Positions 42,424 to 51,962 are shown, counted from the stretch's first letter. The stretch is DNA of 64,000 nt from Deltaproteobacteria bacterium (GCA_021781535.1 JAJXWO010000018.1:1-64000), one strand, 5' to 3'. The notes: generated by a model not told the origin, from the sequence alone. Program-made: numbers and translations.

Positions 42424-43413
42424 ATGGAAAAAACTCTACAATTATGCTACCCGGTTCTTACTCTTGGCCGCAAGGAACTCCTTCCTGCAGGAACTTGCCT
42501 GACGACGGAAACCATGGCGGAATTGGCCCGATCTGCGAGAACGGAAATATTTTCCACCATGCGGCTAATGGAGTACGGCACGGTTGCTGAAGACCTGCGC
42601 AGCTATGTCGAACAGCCACCCTACAGCCAAATCTTTTCAAAGCCAACACGGACAAAAGCTGTTTTCGACTCTCTGAAACGGATCGAATTTGTCCAGCCCC
42701 TGCTGGATATCTATGGCTACTTCAAAACTCACGACCCCTATACCTATCGCCACATCCTGACGGTTTTCGCTCTGTCCCAGTTGCTAGCCCAGGATCTTTT
42801 TGAAGACGACAAGGCCCAATCAATGGAGCTTTCGGCAGCATCGAGCCATGATTTTGGCAAAGCCTGCGTGCCGCTGGAGATATGCAATAAATCGAATCCG
42901 CTGAACGAGTGCGAACGGAGGCAGTTGAGCCACCATGCCGCGGCAGGTTATGTTCTACTGAGTTATTTTTTAAAGGACTCGAATCATCCGGCGGCCATTA
43001 CCGCCCGTGATCACCATGAACGGTGCGACGGCTCGGGCTATCCGAGAGGGATTGCACTGCGGAACAGAAATGTAGAAATTGTGGCCGTCAGCGATGTATT
43101 TGACGCGCTCATCTCTCCCAGACCCTATCGGCCCATATCCTACGATCTGCGCACGGCCCTGGATGAAATTACCGTGCTGGCGGTGAAAGGGGCCATCAGC
43201 TCTGACGTGGTCCGCGTCCTGATCAGCTGCAACCGTAAAGTCCAGCTTCCTTACACGGATTGCATCCTTTCGCAGGAACAGCGCGGCACCCCTCCGCCCG
43301 GCAACCTCTACCGTGGAGTAACCTCCTGCCACTACTCTCTTGGCGACGATCCAGATGAAGACCCTAATGTGGAATCCTCGATAAAAACGAAAATTATTAA
43401 TGAACGAAGTTAA
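42424..43413 (+). CDS. HD-GYP domain protein
   Basis: A 329-residue protein without a receiver. The N-terminal 90 residues are of unknown fold (a DUF3391-like position). The HD-GYP domain (about 95-270) has YRHILTVFALSQ, SSHDFGKACVP and DHHERCDGSGYPRGI followed by SDVFDALISPRPYR, so c-di-GMP phosphodiesterase activity is expected. The C-terminal 45 residues are acidic. RBS AGGAG lies before the ATG. First gene to the right of the attachment repeat. Confidence 0.85.
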   Translation: MEKTLQLCYPVLTLGRKELLPAGTCLTTETMAELARSARTEIFSTMRLMEYGTVAEDLRSYVEQPPYSQIFSKPTRTKAVFDSLKRIEFVQPLLDIYGYFKTHDPYTYRHILTVFALSQLLAQDLFEDDKAQSMELSAASSHDFGKACVPLEICNKSNPLNECERRQLSHHAAAGYVLLSYFLKDSNHPAAITARDHHERCDGSGYPRGIALRNRNVEIVAVSDVFDALISPRPYRPISYDLRTALDEITVLAVKGAISSDVVRVLISCNRKVQLPYTDCILSQEQRGTPPPGNLYRGVTSCHYSLGDDPDEDPNVESSIKTKIINERS

Positions 43414-43482
43414 TCATTGATTATTGCGACGAACCATTTTGGATTTACGCATAACCCCATTCCAGTAATTTCCATGATGGAA

Positions 43483-44127
43483 TTATAATTCCCTCTTTGT
43501 GGCAATTATTTTTTTTTCAAAGAAGTATCTGGTCATAACAGCCACAATCAAACCAAGAAAACCTCCAGCGAGTACATCACTGAGAAAATGGTAGTCCGTG
43601 ACTATCAAGGAGACAGCCAAAATTAGCACCAAGCCGATAGAAATTGACCGGTATCGAGGATAATAAAGGTAGACAGTGGTAAAAAAAGCAGTAAATACCG
43701 CCATATGTCCCGATGGAAAACTACTGTAGTCTCCTCCGCCCTGGAACCAGTGAAAGCCTCCATCCGTCTGGTTTGCAAGCCAGACTCGCGTATTTGTTCT
43801 GCCAAAAACAATTTTGAAGAGCCATTTCAGGAAATAAGCAAGAGGGATGGATGTACCTGCATTCTCGCAAAACAGCACTTGATTGTTGCGGATTCCCTGA
43901 CGCCTGAGAAGGAGATATCTGCTCCAGAAAAAACCGCTGGCAGTAACTGCCAAAAGGAAGAGGATATCTGGAATATCAGAGGTGCCATGTTGCAACAGAG
44001 CGAAAGTTTTAATACGCTCCATGACACTGAGGGCAATCCAGGTATCTAGAAAACGCCAACTGATCAAAGAGGCAAAGAATACAAGTGGAAAGCACCACGC
44101 CACTATTTTTATGTTAATGTCTCGCAT
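43483..44127 (-). CDS. PAP2-family membrane phosphatase
   Basis: A 214-residue protein with five to six membrane helices and the PAP2 signature: K-x6-R in LKWLFKIVFGRTNT, PSGH in SSFPSGHMA and the third motif in TDYHFLSDVLAG. Such enzymes dephosphorylate undecaprenyl pyrophosphate or phosphatidylglycerol phosphate, or act on lipid A. Its start lies just 5 bp after the S41 protease stop, so both may be co-transcribed leftward. Confidence 0.85.
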   Translation of the reverse strand: MRDINIKIVAWCFPLVFFASLISWRFLDTWIALSVMERIKTFALLQHGTSDIPDILFLLAVTASGFFWSRYLLLRRQGIRNNQVLFCENAGTSIPLAYFLKWLFKIVFGRTNTRVWLANQTDGGFHWFQGGGDYSSFPSGHMAVFTAFFTTVYLYYPRYRSISIGLVLILAVSLIVTDYHFLSDVLAGGFLGLIVAVMTRYFFEKKIIATKREL

Positions 44128-44132
44128 ATAAT

Positions 44133-45416
44133 TTATTTAGTGGAATTATAATAACCGCCTCCCTGCACAATTTTTTTTTCCGAAATCAGTTTTACGGCAG
44201 TCAGGAGTTGGGAATCTCCGCTTGCCTGGAGTTTCGCTTGACTAAGTTTTGTTTCCTCGGTGGGAAAAAGCGGACGAATCCCTGCTGGAAGTCTCACATC
44301 AATGTCCGGGGTGATCCCTTTATGCCATATCGAGCGCCCCTTGGGTGTCAGCCATTCTTCTACAGCCAACATCAATGCCGACCCGTCAGACAAACTGAAC
44401 TGTCCGAGCACAGTCCCGGTGCCGAAGGTTTTCGTACCCACCAGTTTTGCCCTCCCGGCGTCCTGAATTGCGCCGGCCATTATTTCGGCCGCACTTGCAG
44501 TACCTTCGTTTACAAGGACCACAAGAAGTGTCTGGGTTGATTCTCTTTCGTGCTTTACAGGGATCGGCCTGATTTTACCCGCAGCGTTTTTTTCAAGCAG
44601 AACATTTCCTCCTTTTAAAAACAGGCTGGTACAACCAACGGCCTCTTCGAGCAACCCGCCAGGATCATCGCGCAGGTCAAGGATAATTCCTCTTGTCTTC
44701 CGCTGCCTGATCTTTTTCAAAGCCTCTCCCAAGTCGTTGGTCACCCCGTTGCTGAAGCTGGCTATTCGAAGTTGGACAATTCCGGAATCGGCAAGATACT
44801 TCCACCGGACATTCTCTTCCGTAATGGATGCTCTGATTAACATGATATCCTTTGATGTATTGGTCGCCGGATCTAAAATGGTCAGCGTAACCCTGGTTCC
44901 TGCCGGACCGGAGATGAGTTTCACGATCTGTATCAGATTGAGACCAATCAGGTTTTTGCCATCGACCGCTGTTATGAATTCTCCGGAACGCAGACCAGCC
45001 TTCTGTGCGGGAGAGCCGTCAAGCGGTGCTACAATGATTGTACGACCCTTCTCCATGCGTATTTCAATACCCACACCTTTGTACCGGCCTTCAATAACTT
45101 TCTGTTGTTCCTTAATCATTTCCGGCGTCAGGAAAGTACTGTGGCCCGTATCTCCCAAAGAATCCACCATTCCGCTTATGGCACCGTAGATAAGCTGGCG
45201 GGGCTTCAAAACAGATCTATCTACATAAACCTTTTGGACAGTGTTCCAAGCTTCGGCCAAGAGGGCAAAATCGGATGTTGCGTCGGCGGGGATCTTCTTT
45301 GAGGGACCAAACGTGCCGAAACAGGCATGGGTCATGATGGATATCAGGACCAACACGGCAAGCAACACCAAGAAAATAAACAGCTTTTTAATTTTACTCA
45401 ATTTTAGGTAGCTCAT
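44133..45416 (-). CDS. S41 carboxy-terminal processing protease
   Basis: A 427-residue periplasmic protease of the CtpA/Prc type. One N-terminal membrane helix (about 11-30), a PDZ domain (about 85-165, with GVGIEIRMEKG and PAQKAGLRSGEFI), and the protease core with the Ser of NEGTASAAEIMAG and the Lys of LVGTKTFGTG. It cuts proteins from their C-terminus. I chose the ATG at 45416 with a GCGGAG site; a TTG 9 codons upstream is possible. The gene is next to a PAP2 phosphatase. Confidence 0.9.
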   Translation of the reverse strand: MSYLKLSKIKKLFIFLVLLAVLVLISIMTHACFGTFGPSKKIPADATSDFALLAEAWNTVQKVYVDRSVLKPRQLIYGAISGMVDSLGDTGHSTFLTPEMIKEQQKVIEGRYKGVGIEIRMEKGRTIIVAPLDGSPAQKAGLRSGEFITAVDGKNLIGLNLIQIVKLISGPAGTRVTLTILDPATNTSKDIMLIRASITEENVRWKYLADSGIVQLRIASFSNGVTNDLGEALKKIRQRKTRGIILDLRDDPGGLLEEAVGCTSLFLKGGNVLLEKNAAGKIRPIPVKHERESTQTLLVVLVNEGTASAAEIMAGAIQDAGRAKLVGTKTFGTGTVLGQFSLSDGSALMLAVEEWLTPKGRSIWHKGITPDIDVRLPAGIRPLFPTEETKLSQAKLQASGDSQLLTAVKLISEKKIVQGGGYYNSTK

Positions 45417-45506
45417 AATTCTCCGCTCATTATTTCTACCCAAAATCCACGGTTGGTGAACGATGGTTTTAAAATAAGGCAGATAGTAATTATTACGTCA
45501 GGGGCG

Positions 45507-45638
45507 CTACTGTGGAATAGCCGTTTCTTTTAACCTGATGTCATTATTCACCCTCTCCTGTGCTCTAATCTTGGTGGCCGTCGTTATAATTGCGATAATC
45601 ATGGCCAACAATGTGATTAGCGGAACAATTTTCTTCAT
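45507..45638 (-). CDS. Small exported or membrane peptide, 43 aa
   Basis: MKKIVPLITLLAMIIAIITT followed by ATKIRAQERVNNDIRLKETA and IPQ. A lysine start plus a 17-residue hydrophobic stretch indicate a signal or anchor; cleavage after IRA is plausible. An AGGAG site lies 6 bases before the ATG. It is located between the SYLF gene and the protease, on the same strand. Confidence 0.55.
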   Translation of the reverse strand: MKKIVPLITLLAMIIAIITTATKIRAQERVNNDIRLKETAIPQ

Positions 45639-45706
45639 GATGGACTCCTATCGGATTTCTGTAACTTTAGATTGAAATCATAGCAACTAATCAATATTCT
45701 TGTATG

Positions 45707-46435
45707 TTACTTTTTTGATGATACTTTTTGTAGCGCAGCTCGAAGTTCTTCCGCCCCTGGATTGTTTGCGGATTTTTTCATTAGTATGTCCGCGGGATGA
45801 ACATTTTTGCCGTAATATGCCGCGTTAAGACTGTCACGCACTTCCAGCACTGACCCCTCTAAATTGAGCCCCGCATAGAGACCTTTTGTTTTAGTGAATG
45901 AAAAGAAATCTGCAGTTACTTCCGGGATTGTCACCGATCCTTTGGCGCCGCCACCAATCGGTCCAACCGCCACTGAAACATCTCCACCCAGCTTCAGCGT
46001 TGATGCGAGAAGTGAATCTATAGCTTTTTGCGTCATTGCAACCATTACTAATTCAGATGCTTCGCCACCGATCTGAAGGCCAAAAGTCACCGAGCCGAGC
46101 GTGTAAAATGCTGGATCACTCCAGGTTCCGTTCTCACTGTTCTTTATCACCAGCACGCCAGTCCCGCCTGACCCTCCCAGAATAAAACCTCCCTTCAGCA
46201 CTTGCGGGAAAATGAGCACCCCTTTCGCATGCTTGAGGTATTCATGCAGCCACGAGAAGTGTTCATCCCCCATCAGATCGGTTAGAGCTCCCTTTGACTT
46301 GTCTACAATCGCCTGTGCCTCCGCTCTGTCAGCCGCTTTTGCGGCGGTTACCGGTCCGAGGAGCAAACATGTCATCAATAATCCGGCAATTGTCCAAAAG
46401 CCGGCTCTGCAAAAATGTTTAAATGTCTTTTTCAT
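45707..46435 (-). CDS. SYLF (Ysc84-like) lipid-binding protein
   Basis: A 242-residue exported protein with a signal peptide (about 1-34, ending AKAA) and a SYLF domain: HAKGVLIFPQVLKGGFILGG, GSGGTGVLV and TFGLQIGGEASELV, ending VTADFFSFTKTKGLYAGLNLEG. SYLF/Ysc84 proteins bind phosphoinositides in eukaryotes; bacterial copies are periplasmic or membrane associated, with unclear role. Stand-alone leftward gene. Confidence 0.9.
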   Translation of the reverse strand: MKKTFKHFCRAGFWTIAGLLMTCLLLGPVTAAKAADRAEAQAIVDKSKGALTDLMGDEHFSWLHEYLKHAKGVLIFPQVLKGGFILGGSGGTGVLVIKNSENGTWSDPAFYTLGSVTFGLQIGGEASELVMVAMTQKAIDSLLASTLKLGGDVSVAVGPIGGGAKGSVTIPEVTADFFSFTKTKGLYAGLNLEGSVLEVRDSLNAAYYGKNVHPADILMKKSANNPGAEELRAALQKVSSKK

Positions 46436-46599
46436 GGCGAGTATCCTTTCTCAGTGTGATGGGTAAACAATACGATGTGTAATTCCTGTAAATAATTATA
46501 CTGTGAAATATCGGTTTGTCATGTTAAGAGGAAGTGTCACTATCACGTCGTCCGAGTTTGTAAAGAGTGTCTACAGATAGTTATTTTGGGAGAGCAACC
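46436..46599. other. Divergent intergenic region
   Basis: The region between the leftward SYLF gene and the rightward selenoprotein gene, presumably with promoters for both. No further gene or clear operator is visible. The GGGAGA ribosome site of the selenoprotein is at 46588-46593. Confidence 0.45.
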
Positions 46600-46860
46600 A
46601 TGAACATCAGGAAAAAATTTCTCGATTATGAGTACGAAGAGGTGCTGGATGCGAGAGTACGAGAGTTGATCAGAGTGGGGTGCGCCATTGCAGTTGGATG
46701 TCCGACGTGATTCAAAAAACACTTCGCGGTCGCGAAGTCGGAAGGGGCCTCCGAGTCGGAACTGCGGGAAGCAATTGCGTACGGCATGATCGCGCCGAGC
46801 GGCCGGGCTAAAAATTTTGCACTGGATATGCTTGCTGATCTAAAAGAAAACCCGGAATAG
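46600..46860 (+). CDS. AhpD-like selenoprotein (in-frame UGA at codon 37)
   Basis: The frame is open for 86 residues if the TGA at 46708-46710 is read as selenocysteine (U). The product contains GCPTUFKKHF, which aligns with the CxxCxxxH redox motif of the AhpD/carboxymuconolactone decarboxylase family with U in place of the second Cys, and continues SEGASESELREAIAYGMIAP, typical of that family. A hairpin just after the TGA matches a bacterial SECIS. GGGAGA lies 6 bases before the ATG. CxxU AhpD-like selenoproteins are known in Geobacter-type bacteria. It probably acts as a small thiol/selenol peroxidase or disulphide reductase. A conventional gene caller stops at TGA and misses it. Confidence 0.88.
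46711..46738 (+). promoter_or_regulatory. SECIS-like selenocysteine insertion element
   Basis: After the TGA and a 10-base spacer, ACTTCGC (46721-46727) pairs with GCGAAGT (46732-46738) with apical loop GGTC. Bacterial SECIS elements carry the upper hairpin about 11 bases after UGA and have G and U in the loop for SelB binding; E. coli fdhF has the same GGUC. Confidence 0.85.
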
Positions 46861-46997
46861 GTGGGTATTCACGATAGTTTTTGTAAAATTATTATGTAGT
46901 TGCAACGTTTTTATGTAGTTAAAATCTGTTATCCGATGTGTCGCTCCATGATTAAGATCTCTCTCTGTCTAACATTATAGAATTATCGGAGGAATCA

Positions 46998-47573
46998 ATG
47001 GGTAAACTTGCTATTAATGTTCTATTGGTCTTGGCTTTACTTACTTGTAACGTTTTTGCATCTGAATCGGCTGGCAGCAAGATGTCAAATCTTGAATCAA
47101 CGCTCTTAAACAATGAAACAGTACTAAAATATGAAAATTATGATTCTGGAGCGATAAGCGGCAGTTTCGATGTTAAATTTACCGCAATGGTTGTTGCTGA
47201 TCCGGCTACGTCCAAGAAGGTTGCAACCGGGATGAAAGTTACCATTATAGGCGATAAGGATGTCACGTCTTCCGTTTACCTGGATTCAGACGAAGTTCAG
47301 AACCTGTCAAATGCAATTGCATCTATAAAAACAATTTCAGAAAAATACGCGACCGAGAAAATAGAGCCCTATACTGAGATTCTGTACTCTTCCAAGGGCG
47401 GGTTTAAGTTTGGTTATTTGAACAAAGGAGTTAACGCCGGAGTGTTCGAAAGCAGATCAGCCTTGTTTATCCGAACACCATCGATGCAAAGTATTTTTAC
47501 TGATGACGAGAAGAGGTGGGGGCAAATGCAGTCAATTATTGCGACTGTCCTGTTTAATGTGAGTCGCAACTAG
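46998..47573 (+). CDS. Unknown exported 191-aa protein
   Basis: Signal peptide about 1-21 (MGKLAINVLLVLALLTCNVF, cut near A-S-E). The mature part is a soluble alpha/beta protein without a recognised domain; GGFKFGYLNKGVNAGVF near 135-151 suggests a beta sheet. CGGAGG lies before the ATG. Single gene followed 53 bp later by carbonic anhydrase. Confidence 0.75.
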   Translation: MGKLAINVLLVLALLTCNVFASESAGSKMSNLESTLLNNETVLKYENYDSGAISGSFDVKFTAMVVADPATSKKVATGMKVTIIGDKDVTSSVYLDSDEVQNLSNAIASIKTISEKYATEKIEPYTEILYSSKGGFKFGYLNKGVNAGVFESRSALFIRTPSMQSIFTDDEKRWGQMQSIIATVLFNVSRN

Positions 47574-47626
47574 CCGACGGGAGTCTTAACGCAGGCCGGC
47601 AAATACAACGTATGTGAGGAACCAAT

Positions 47627-48211
47627 ATGAACCTGCTCAATACAATTCTTACGGCAAACCGGAAATTTGTCCATCCGGGGGCTTTTTCTCCGCTCCCGAA
47701 AAATCCGAAAAAACAGCTCGCCATTTTTACCTGCATGGACACCCGGCTGGTTGACTTCCTGGAACCGGCCATGGGAATAAGGCGTGGCGATGCAAAGGTT
47801 ATCAAGAACGCCGGTAATACTCTGATTCATCCACGAGGCGGAGTTATCCGCAGTCTGGTTGCTGCTATTTTCATGCTGGGGGTTGAAGAAATCTTTGTCA
47901 TCGGCCATGAAGATTGCGGTATGGCTACTGTTGATCCGGAAAAAATGAAAAGTGACATGATTGCCCGTGGCATATCGCCTCAGGAAATTGAAACCAATGT
48001 GCCGGATCTGGCGCAGTGGCTTGGCGCTTTTTCCTGCCCGACAGAAAACGTGGTTGAGGTTGTGCGGAAAATTCGTTCCAGTCCCCTCATCCCGGATGAC
48101 GTGCCCATTCATGGCTTGATTTTCTGCCCCAACGACGGACATCTGGAAGTCATGGTCGATGGCTACAAGGATCAGAAATTTCACAAAGCTGACCAGCAAG
48201 AAAACGAATGA
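47627..48211 (+). CDS. Beta-class carbonic anhydrase
   Basis: A 194-residue enzyme converting CO2 to bicarbonate. Zinc ligands are visible: C-x-D-x-R in FTCMDTRL (Cys36, Asp38, Arg40) and H-x-x-C in IGHEDCGM (about His98, Cys101). The protein lies in the shorter beta-CA clade of the YtiB type with GNTLIHPRGG. The ribosome site GAGGAACC precedes the ATG. It is expected to be cytoplasmic. Confidence 0.9.
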   Translation: MNLLNTILTANRKFVHPGAFSPLPKNPKKQLAIFTCMDTRLVDFLEPAMGIRRGDAKVIKNAGNTLIHPRGGVIRSLVAAIFMLGVEEIFVIGHEDCGMATVDPEKMKSDMIARGISPQEIETNVPDLAQWLGAFSCPTENVVEVVRKIRSSPLIPDDVPIHGLIFCPNDGHLEVMVDGYKDQKFHKADQQENE

Positions 48212-48249
48212 GCATTACTGGTGCATTTGATACAAGTACCCGCGACTTT

Positions 48250-48525
48250 TCAACGCCCACCCAGTGCAGTCTTCACTTTCTTGAGCGTATCAATATTTTT
48301 TCGTAGGCCGTTAACATGCTTTTCCATATCAGTTATCGCCGTTGCGAGTTGAGCTACGCTGCCGAGGGCCCCGCCGCTGTCAGTCGCATTCTTGAGTAAC
48401 ACACCCCAAATTACCCATCTGGGCATTCGCACTGTGCTGGGACAATAACCGCAGAGGGAGCCTGCCGAAAAAACTGCCGTAACGATCCCGATGCGCATAC
48501 AGTAAAGGATAGGTGTGCTTGACAT
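48250..48525 (-). CDS. Unknown 91-aa protein
   Basis: The N-terminal half contains a hydrophobic stretch (YCMRIGIVTAVFSAGSLCGY) and the C-terminal half is a helix with heptad character (ITDMEKHVNGLRKNIDTLKKV). AAAAGGGG lies before the chosen ATG; an earlier in-frame start has none. It faces the carbonic anhydrase gene end to end. No family is recognised. Confidence 0.5.
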   Translation of the reverse strand: MSSTPILYCMRIGIVTAVFSAGSLCGYCPSTVRMPRWVIWGVLLKNATDSGGALGSVAQLATAITDMEKHVNGLRKNIDTLKKVKTALGGR

Positions 48526-48731
48526 ATTGAACCCCTTTTTTTTGTGGTGTTGTAAAGTCACGGCCTCCAATAGATCAGTAGTGATCTTTGCGTTTTCAAC
48601 TTGTGCTGCTAACATCAGCGTTGTCAAACCGTGCTCAGTGCACCTTAGTCACCGGCTGGCCGGCAAAGTATGGTCGAAGACCGCCATCGTCTGAAAAACC
48701 AAATCGTTTCCTCTGGAGGATAAATATTTGT

Positions 48732-49280
48732 ATGGCATTACCATCTACCGTGTACCGGGTTACCATTCAGCTCTCGGATGTCGAGCGTGGAATTTACGAA
48801 TTATTACAGGCGACAGTCGCCCGACACCCGTCAGAAACCGAAGACCGTCTTGTTGCCAGGTTGCTTGCTTATGCAATTTTTTTTGAACCGGAACTTGCCT
48901 TCACCAAGGGTATCAGCGCCGGGGATGAACCTGACCTCTGGGTGAAGGGGCCGGATGGCAGGGTGTTGCTATGGGTGGAAGTGGGACTCCCGGAGGCGGA
49001 TCGTCTTATCAAGGCAAGCCGCCATACTGAACACGTAGCGCTGGTTGCCTGTGGGAGGACCTTGCCAAAGTGGGAGCTCCTGCACCTTCCGAAACTTGAA
49101 AGCTTACCAAACCTGTCCGTCATACGTTTTGATCAGGCCTTTATCAGTGGTCTGGTTGCCACTTTGGGGCGATCCATAATCTGGACCGTCACCATTTCAG
49201 ACGGTAATTTGTACCTGAATGTTGGAGAAGAGGCGTTTGAGACTATTCTTCAACTGCGGAGGAAACAGGTGGCAATGTAG
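48732..49280 (+). CDS. yaeQ: YaeQ-family protein
   Basis: A 182-residue protein matching YaeQ over its full length: ALPSTVYRVTIQLSDVERGI at the start, DEPDLWVKGPDGRVLLWVEVGLPE in the middle, and a C-terminal strand with WTVTISDGNLYLNVG. YaeQ has a PD-(D/E)XK-like nuclease fold (Asp of PDLW and E-x-G here) but its activity is unproven. An ATG with GGAGGA 11 bases upstream is used. Confidence 0.9.
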   Translation: MALPSTVYRVTIQLSDVERGIYELLQATVARHPSETEDRLVARLLAYAIFFEPELAFTKGISAGDEPDLWVKGPDGRVLLWVEVGLPEADRLIKASRHTEHVALVACGRTLPKWELLHLPKLESLPNLSVIRFDQAFISGLVATLGRSIIWTVTISDGNLYLNVGEEAFETILQLRRKQVAM

Positions 49281-49521
49281 GGTGCTTCAAGCAACTGCAT
49301 ACGACTGCGCTCTCGTTGTGCTGATCAGCACTAATTCCCCATTCTTTAAAATATCCCTCCTTGACATGAAAGATTTCTCCGCTACTATTTTTTACAAGCC
49401 ATTTCCGGCAAATTTTCTAAAATACGAGCTTGAGGCTAGCACCTGTTGAAGCAGCTATCGATACGGCGTTTCGGTTTGTCCGTTCTCTATGCTCATGAGT
49501 GACGTTTTCAGGGAGATGCAC
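49281..49521. other. Intergenic stretch before the DUF3300 gene
   Basis: About 240 bp without a supportable gene. It contains short A/T-rich runs that could hold a promoter for the DUF3300-DUF2950 unit and the GGGAGA ribosome site at its right end. Confidence 0.4.
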
Positions 49522-50907
49522 ATGAAAAGAATCATAATTGTAATTCAGGCCGCGATTGTTGTCCTGGTGTTTGCCTCCGGGTATGCCGCCTGGGCCGATG
49601 ACTCTGAGGTACCCGGCTATTCGGATGTGGTAGCAGACTCCGGTGATTCCCTGTTTACTCCGGATGAACTGGATGATCTGCTGGCTCCGATAGCGCTCTA
49701 TCCCGATCCGTTGATTGCCCAGATTCTACCGGCTGCGACTTTCATTGATCAGATCGATGAGGCAACACGTTATGTCAGACAATACGGGGTATCGTCACAG
49801 ATTGACGACCAGCCGTGGGATGTAAGTGTCAAAGCGATAGCCCACTACCCCACGGTACTCTTTATGATGGACCAGAAATACGACTGGACAATTTCACTGG
49901 GGCAAGCCTTTGTCAATCAGGAGCAGGATGTCACGGATGCCATTCAGCGCCTGCGCGCCCGCGCCGAAGCGGAGGGTAACCTGGTATCCACCCCCCAGCA
50001 GCAGGTCATTGTGGAAGACGATTTCATCTCGATCGTTCCGGCTGAACCCAACCTGATATATGTACCCCAGTATGATCCACAGGAAATATATGTGGAGAGA
50101 CTTTATCCTTCCTACGGTTTCATCAATTTCGGAATCGGTTTTACCATCGGTGCCTGGCTGAACCGCGATTTCGACTGGCGCCGTCACCGCATTTATTATC
50201 ACGGATGGCGAGGTGGCGGCTGGATCGGCCGCACCCGTACGCATATCCCTATTCGGAATAATGTGTATATCAATAACAGGTACAGCCGCATCAACATCAA
50301 TCGCAGAGTGATTCAGCACGATACCGGTCGCTATCGCGAAGATATCCGGCGCGACGTCAGGATACGCCGTGAGCGCGGCGCTCCGCTTGTACCGAGAGGT
50401 CCGGTCGTGAGGCGACCCGAAAGGATCGAAAACCGGAATGTTCCGCAAACCCGGATTACACCTGCTGTACGTCCTCCTCAGCACTCGCCGGCCGGTGTAG
50501 TAGCCCCCGTTCCGCCACGCTCGACAACGGGAGGGGCAAGGGAAACCAAACAACCTGATAAAAGGGATAGAGACCGGGGACGGGAGGAGAAGGGCGGGCA
50601 ACCTTCGAGTTCTAACCAAGGGTATGGCGGTTACGGCAATAGCAAGGAAGCCGCCACTATTCGCGAACGTGGCCGGACCAGCCGGGAAAACATGCGCCAG
50701 TTCAATCGTCAACAGTCAACGCCTGCTCCGGTGAGAACACCTGTTCCTGCGCCGCGACCCTCTGGTTTTGGTGTTCGTCGGCAGCCGTCACCAGTTGCCG
50801 TGCCACATGTGCCGTCACCTGCCGTCCGGCAAACAGCACCTCCTGCCGTTAGGCAAGCCCCGGATACTGTTGCACCTGTCAAGCGTCGCGATACAGAGCG
50901 CCGATAG
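49522..50907 (+). CDS. DUF3300 exported protein
   Basis: A 461-residue protein with a signal peptide (about 1-25). The DUF3300 domain spans about 45-240: LLAPIALYPDPLIAQILPAA, QPWDVSVKAIAHYPTVLFMM and IYVPQYDPQEIY. The rest is a low-complexity Arg/Pro/Asn-rich tail (YINNRYSRININRRV, then many PVR and RPP repeats), probably extended and surface exposed. Function unknown. ATG at 49522 follows GGGAGA by 5 bases. A DUF2950 gene follows, a common pairing. Confidence 0.85.
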   Translation: MKRIIIVIQAAIVVLVFASGYAAWADDSEVPGYSDVVADSGDSLFTPDELDDLLAPIALYPDPLIAQILPAATFIDQIDEATRYVRQYGVSSQIDDQPWDVSVKAIAHYPTVLFMMDQKYDWTISLGQAFVNQEQDVTDAIQRLRARAEAEGNLVSTPQQQVIVEDDFISIVPAEPNLIYVPQYDPQEIYVERLYPSYGFINFGIGFTIGAWLNRDFDWRRHRIYYHGWRGGGWIGRTRTHIPIRNNVYINNRYSRININRRVIQHDTGRYREDIRRDVRIRRERGAPLVPRGPVVRRPERIENRNVPQTRITPAVRPPQHSPAGVVAPVPPRSTTGGARETKQPDKRDRDRGREEKGGQPSSSNQGYGGYGNSKEAATIRERGRTSRENMRQFNRQQSTPAPVRTPVPAPRPSGFGVRRQPSPVAVPHVPSPAVRQTAPPAVRQAPDTVAPVKRRDTERR

Positions 50908-50987
50908 CTGTGTGATTCAGATCAATTTATTTTATTTCAGGTGTTATGTCTCCGGTCTGCCGGCAGACTCATGAAAGGAATACACGT

Positions 50988-51962
50988 ATGAAGAGTATAG
51001 TGCAGGGCATTTTTTATAGCGGTGCGAGATTGTTCCTGATGGCAGTCATGCTGCTGATAATCGTGCTGCTGCCGGTTGGCGGTTATTCCGCGACGCCAGT
51101 GCCGGGTCAGCGAACATTTTCTTCACCGGAAGAGGCTCGCCAGGCGCTGATCGGAGCAGCTCAAACCAAAGACCAAAATGCCATGAAGGCGATCTTCGGA
51201 CCGGTTTTGCACGAACTTGAACCGGGCGATCCGGTAGAGCAGGCTGCCGAGTTTGATCACTTTGTCCGCCATGTGCTGGAAGGGACCGAGATAGTCAAAC
51301 AAGGCGACGACAAGGCGACTCTGGTTATCGGCACTAGAAAATGGCCTTTTCCCGTGCCGATAATCAAGAAGGGAAACTCCTGGCATTTTGATACCGAGGC
51401 CGGCCGTGAAGAAATCCTCAACCGGCGCATCGGTCGCAACGAACTGCAAGCGATCAATGTCTGTCGTGCTTACGTGGATGCACAACGCGAATACTACGCC
51501 ATGCCCGAGCCCGACGGTGATCAGCTGCCCAAATATGCGCAGCACATGATCAGCTCTCCAGGCAAAAAAAACGGGCTGTATTGGCCGACTGCCGCAGGCG
51601 TAAAAGAGAGCCCGCTCGGCTTGCTGGTAGCCAAGGCGAAGGAAGGTGGCTATATGCAGAAACGTAACGCAGGAGAGCATGGCCCGCGTCCGTTTCACGG
51701 CTATTATTTCCGCATCCTCACACAACAGGGGCCGCGTGCGCCGGGTGGAAAGTTCAGTTACATCATCAATGGCAACATGGTGGCAGGATATGCACTGGTC
51801 GCCTATCCTGCCCGGTGGGGCGTGTCGGGGGTCATGACCTTCATCGTTAACCAGCGCGGCAGGGTGTACCAGAAGAACCTGGGACCGAAAACAGCCGCAA
51901 TCGCCCGCAAAATGAAGGCATACAACCCTGACCTGAGCTGGAAGCTGGTTGAAGAACAGTAA
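50988..51962 (+). CDS. DUF2950 exported protein
   Basis: A 324-residue protein with a signal/anchor (about 10-36) and the DUF2950 domain: [57 protein letters not shown] and [19 protein letters not shown]. Function is unknown; it is usually next to DUF3300, as here. Start with AAAGGA site at 50975. The gene ends 14 bp before the molybdenum-enzyme genes. Confidence 0.85.
   Translation: MKSIVQGIFYSGARLFLMAVMLLIIVLLPVGGYSATPVPGQRTFSSPEEARQALIGAAQTKDQNAMKAIFGPVLHELEPGDPVEQAAEFDHFVRHVLEGTEIVKQGDDKATLVIGTRKWPFPVPIIKKGNSWHFDTEAGREEILNRRIGRNELQAINVCRAYVDAQREYYAMPEPDGDQLPKYAQHMISSPGKKNGLYWPTAAGVKESPLGLLVAKAKEGGYMQKRNAGEHGPRPFHGYYFRILTQQGPRAPGGKFSYIINGNMVAGYALVAYPARWGVSGVMTFIVNQRGRVYQKNLGPKTAAIARKMKAYNPDLSWKLVEEQ

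Noticed and set aside
49894-50712. 272-codon frame antisense to the DUF3300 gene
   Set aside because: Mirror of the low-complexity Arg/Pro tail of the real gene.
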